Assembly: GCA_964570935.1 (NCBI GenBank)
Contig: CAZMZP010000066.1
Coordinates: 1-23,118, forward strand
DNA length: 23,118 nucleotides
Direction of reading: 5' to 3'
From: JAFGJU01 sp964570935
Lineage (GTDB): Bacteria > Eisenbacteria > RBG-16-71-46 > JAFGJU01
Below the pieces are notes generated by a model. It did not search any database and was not told where the DNA came from. It was given only the letters and a program-made list of their open reading frames with translations. How positions within the stretch are numbered: position 1 is the stretch's first letter; every line of letters starts with the position of its first letter. Below, piece after piece: positions 22,986 to 23,118 of this stretch. A program made the position numbers and the translations under genes.

Positions 22986-23118
22986 TCAATCCCTGCTGCT
23001 CCTCAGCATCAGCAGTCTTATCAGATGGCTGGCAGTCACCGCGGCGGCTGCCACGTACGTCAGGGCGGCGGCGCTCAGGACTTTTCTCCCGCCTTCCATG
23101 TCGCGTGGGTCTACCAGG
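22986..23118 (-). CDS. YugP-like membrane zinc metallopeptidase, C-terminal fragment
   Basis: Only the last 43 codons lie in the window; the gene continues beyond the right edge. The stop is tca at 22986-22988 on the plus strand. Translation by eye gives R-K-V-L-S-A-A-A-L-T-Y-V-A-A-A-A followed by a hydrophobic stretch, L-I-R-L-L-M-L, and a short polar end. V-L-x-A-A-A-L-T-Y-V-A-A is the characteristic C-terminal motif of the neutral zinc metallopeptidase family (Zn_peptidase_2, YugP), an integral membrane family with H-E-x-x-H in its missing N-terminal part. The match is short but distinctive. Function in this family is largely unknown. Confidence 0.72.
   Translation of the reverse strand, partial: LVDPRDMEGGRKVLSAAALTYVAAAAVTASHLIRLLMLRSSRD

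Overview
The window comes from a GC-rich, diderm (Gram-negative-type) bacterium. Signs of an outer membrane are a UDP-2,3-diacylglucosamine hydrolase-like enzyme of lipid A synthesis, a PorV/PorQ-type outer-membrane protein, a second exported barrel-like protein and several lipoproteins. An M6 protease with FG-GAP repeats and a C-terminal sorting-type domain, placed directly before a PorV-like gene, resembles genes of the FCB superphylum and its high-GC candidate phyla (Eisenbacteria/Latescibacteria-like). That placement is an inference from gene style only. TTG and GTG starts are common, and several good sigma70-type promoters (TTGACA / TATAAT-like) can be read directly. I see no tRNA, rRNA, CRISPR array, phage or intact insertion sequence.

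Layout. (1) 1-505: gene-free DNA with a 13-bp inverted repeat. (2) 506-3518: three co-oriented genes for secreted proteins: an Fn3 lipoprotein, a small lipoprotein, and a DUF4384 protein that shares a C-Y-D-C-H-G...Y-F-D-P-Y...C block with the small lipoprotein. (3) 3620-8070: a promoter, then an M6 metalloprotease/beta-propeller/sorting-domain protein and a PorV-like protein in one operon. (4) 8220-9060: an LpxH-like gene on the minus strand, with divergent promoters. (5) 9123-12574: a tightly packed envelope operon: small helical protein, LytM/M23 peptidase, AmiA/B/C-type amidase, PAP2 phosphatase, lipoprotein. (6) 12610-17128: CcdA and a TlpA-like thioredoxin (thiol export), a cupin, FeoB and a DtxR-FeoA fusion (iron uptake and its likely regulator). 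(7) 17200-19473: dihydrolipoyl dehydrogenase with its own promoter, then a YbbR-domain protein. (8) 19583-19765: an apparently unlabelled small RNA gene on the minus strand with near-consensus promoter, long rod-like fold and U-rich end. (9) 19823-20813: pyruvoyl-dependent arginine decarboxylase and a small zinc-ribbon-like protein. (10) 20933-21690: an exported protein on the minus strand with its promoter. (11) 21691-22370: gene-free DNA with a 37-bp tandem repeat and strong hairpins. (12) 22371-22931: an HU-family gene with promoter, leader and terminator. (13) 22986-end: the C-terminus of a YugP-like membrane zinc peptidase on the minus strand.

Together this is mostly housekeeping for the cell envelope, redox, iron and polyamines. 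The parts most worth a second look are the minus-strand RNA gene upstream of the arginine decarboxylase, the paired C-x-x-C-H secreted proteins, and the repeat/hairpin region before the HU gene.
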